Below, one piece after another: positions 6,482-7,719 of a stretch of 7,719 nt of DNA. Position numbers and translations under genes: made by a program. The notes below the pieces were generated by a model that was not told the origin of the DNA, did not search any database, and was given only the letters and a program-made list of their open reading frames with translations. Origin of the DNA: Acetobacteraceae bacterium (GTDB lineage Bacteria; Pseudomonadota; Alphaproteobacteria; Acetobacterales; Acetobacteraceae); NCBI GenBank assembly GCA_027340195.1, contig DAHWNE010000342.1, forward strand, positions 1 to 7,719. Reading direction: 5' to 3'. The first letter of the stretch is position 1; every line of letters begins with the position of its first letter.

Positions 6482-7630
6482 ATGACCCCGACCTATCTTC
6501 GCAGCGGCATCTTCCTCGCCCCGTTCCACGCCCTCGACGAAAACCCCACGCTCGCGATCGAGCGCGATATCGAGCTCATCCAGCACCTGGACCGGCTGGG
6601 CTACCACGAAGCCTGGATCGGCGAGCATCATTCCGGCGGATTCGAGATCATCGCCGCCCCGGAGGTGTTCATCGCCACGGTTGCGGAACGGACCCGGCAT
6701 ATCCGCCTGGGCACCGGCGTGGTCTCCCTGCCCTATCACAACCCGTTCATCCTGGCCGACCGGATGGTGCTGCTGGACCATCTGACCCGCGGGCGCGCGA
6801 TGTTCGGGGTCGGCCCCGGCGCGCTGGTGCATGACGCCAAGAAGATCGGCATCGAGGCCGCCGACCAGCGCCCCTATATGAACCGCGCGCTGGACAGCAT
6901 CGTCCGCCTGCTGCACGGGGAGACGGTGACGGAGACGACCGACTGGTACCGTCTGGTCGATGCGAGGCTGCAACTTCCGTGCTACAGTCAGCCGGTGATG
7001 GAGATGGCGGTCGCCGCCTCCCGCTCCCCGGTCGGCGCGCTGGCGGCCGGACGGCACGGCATCGGGATGCTGTCGATCGGCGGCACCTCGCCCGAGGCGA
7101 TGAAGCAGCACGCCCGCAACTGGGCGACCTATGAGGAACAGGCCGCCGAACACGGCAAGACCGCCGACCGGCGCAACTGGCGGCTGGTGTCGATGTTCCA
7201 CATCGCCGAGACGCGGGAGCAGGCGCGCGCCAATGTGCGCTTCGGTCTCGAGCGCTTCGCGCAGTATTTCCGCGATGTCGGCACGTTCCCGATCGTGCCC
7301 GCGGGCATCGGCGATGCCTATGAATATCTGCTGGACAATCAGGCCGCCTGCATCGGCACGCCGGACGATGCGATCGCCTATATCACGCAGTTGCTGGAGG
7401 GCGCCGGCGGGTTCGGGTCGATCCTGGAACTGGCGCACAACTGGGCGGATTTCCCCGCCACCCTGCGGCATTTCGAGCTGATGGCCCGCTACGTGCTGCC
7501 GCATTTCCAGCACAGCCGCGAATGGCGGGAGGAGAGCTACGGCTTCGCCCGCAGCAACGGCGACGCATTCCGCAGCGAATCCCAGGCCGCCGTGCAGACC
7601 GAAATCGACCGGCGGCGGACCGGCGCGTGA
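6482..7630 (+). CDS. Luciferase-like flavin-dependent monooxygenase (limonene monooxygenase-like)
   Basis: A 382-residue cytoplasmic oxidoreductase with the luciferase-like TIM barrel. Such enzymes use reduced flavin from a separate reductase to add oxygen to an organic substrate. Seen: SGIFLAPFHALDENPTLA (8-25), DRLGYHEAWIGEHHSGGFE (37-55), RTRHIRLGTGVVSLPYHNP (70-88), DRMVLLDHLTRGR (93-105) with FGVGPGAL (108-115), and GTPDDAIAYI (292-301). The LAPFH..DENPTLA, EHHSGGFE and PYHNP pattern resembles the branch often annotated as limonene 1,2-monooxygenase, from memory; that name is a family label, not evidence for limonene. The ATG at 6482 fits the family N-terminus. An in-frame TTG at 6428 would add 18 unlike residues and coincides with the -35-like box. 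No strong ribosome binding site is seen. The TRAP operon upstream may import a substrate, which is inference. Confidence 0.9.
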   Translation: MTPTYLRSGIFLAPFHALDENPTLAIERDIELIQHLDRLGYHEAWIGEHHSGGFEIIAAPEVFIATVAERTRHIRLGTGVVSLPYHNPFILADRMVLLDHLTRGRAMFGVGPGALVHDAKKIGIEAADQRPYMNRALDSIVRLLHGETVTETTDWYRLVDARLQLPCYSQPVMEMAVAASRSPVGALAAGRHGIGMLSIGGTSPEAMKQHARNWATYEEQAAEHGKTADRRNWRLVSMFHIAETREQARANVRFGLERFAQYFRDVGTFPIVPAGIGDAYEYLLDNQAACIGTPDDAIAYITQLLEGAGGFGSILELAHNWADFPATLRHFELMARYVLPHFQHSREWREESYGFARSNGDAFRSESQAAVQTEIDRRRTGA

Positions 7631-7719
7631 CGGCACGCGGGGGACGGTCGCGCCCCCCCGGCCTGCTGCTGATTCTGGCCCTCGCGCTGACCGCGCTGGC
7701 ACCGCCGCGCCGCCCCACC
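7627..7719 (+). CDS. Start of an exported protein (3' end missing)
   Basis: A GTG at 7627 opens a frame that stays open to the right edge (31 codons seen). It overlaps the monooxygenase stop in a GTGA, the classic 4-base arrangement for translational coupling. The visible peptide has an arginine-rich start (TARGGRSR), a hydrophobic core (GLLLILALALTALA) and a likely cleavage site after ALA, so it looks like a Sec signal peptide. The remaining residues are proline/arginine-rich and not informative. A run of seven C (7653-7659) lies in its third codon group. The product cannot be recognised from this fragment. The coupling suggests that it is made together with the monooxygenase; a periplasmic binding protein or enzyme would fit, but nothing shows it. 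Confidence 0.6.
   Translation, partial: MTARGGRSRPPGLLLILALALTALAPPRRPT

Noticed and set aside
6449..7702. Long open frame of 417 codons on the - strand across the monooxygenase gene
   Set aside because: It is antisense to a gene with clear family motifs, and its translation is low-complexity (Arg, Gly, His, Gln) without a recognisable domain.

Overview
The window is a gene-dense, very GC-rich stretch of bacterial chromosome with all eight recognisable genes on the + strand. The GC-rich codon use, the protein family makeup (DUF1993, an alphaproteobacterial-style family 4-like uracil-DNA glycosylase, an Slt-type lytic transglycosylase, a DctPQM TRAP transporter and a luciferase-like monooxygenase) and the Ala/Arg/Pro-rich proteins suggest an alphaproteobacterium. 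Rhodospirillales or Acetobacteraceae would fit best, but that placement is inference; no rRNA or other marker gene is present.

Left part (1-1444): the 3' part of a DUF1993 gene cut by the left edge, then a single-domain cupin with a clear ribosome binding site, then a uracil-DNA glycosylase-like gene. Gaps are 10-24 bases, so the three may be co-transcribed. The glycosylase keeps the family scaffold but has substitutions at the positions where family 4 enzymes carry active-site residues.

Middle (1445-3419): a 112-base gap holding a perfect 8-bp inverted repeat leads to an exported Slt-type lytic transglycosylase that acts on peptidoglycan.

Right part (3420-7719): after a 100-base gap with a likely promoter lies a complete tripartite TRAP transporter in the order P-Q-M. 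Its binding protein has a twin-arginine-like signal, its small permease gene overlaps the binding-protein gene by 8 bases, and its large permease follows 8 bases later. Next is a flavin-dependent luciferase-like monooxygenase of the limonene monooxygenase-like branch, with its own candidate promoter. Last is the start of another exported protein, whose GTG start overlaps the monooxygenase stop and which runs off the right edge. The simplest reading of this half is uptake of an organic anion or other small carbon source by a sodium-driven carrier, perhaps followed by oxidation of that or a related compound. The substrate cannot be read from the sequence.

No stretch over 300 bases lacks a gene. 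I saw no tRNA, rRNA, CRISPR array, insertion sequence, prophage gene or attachment site. The window looks like ordinary chromosome, and I do not see strong evidence of a new biological system. The best leads are the altered glycosylase and the transporter-monooxygenase pairing.
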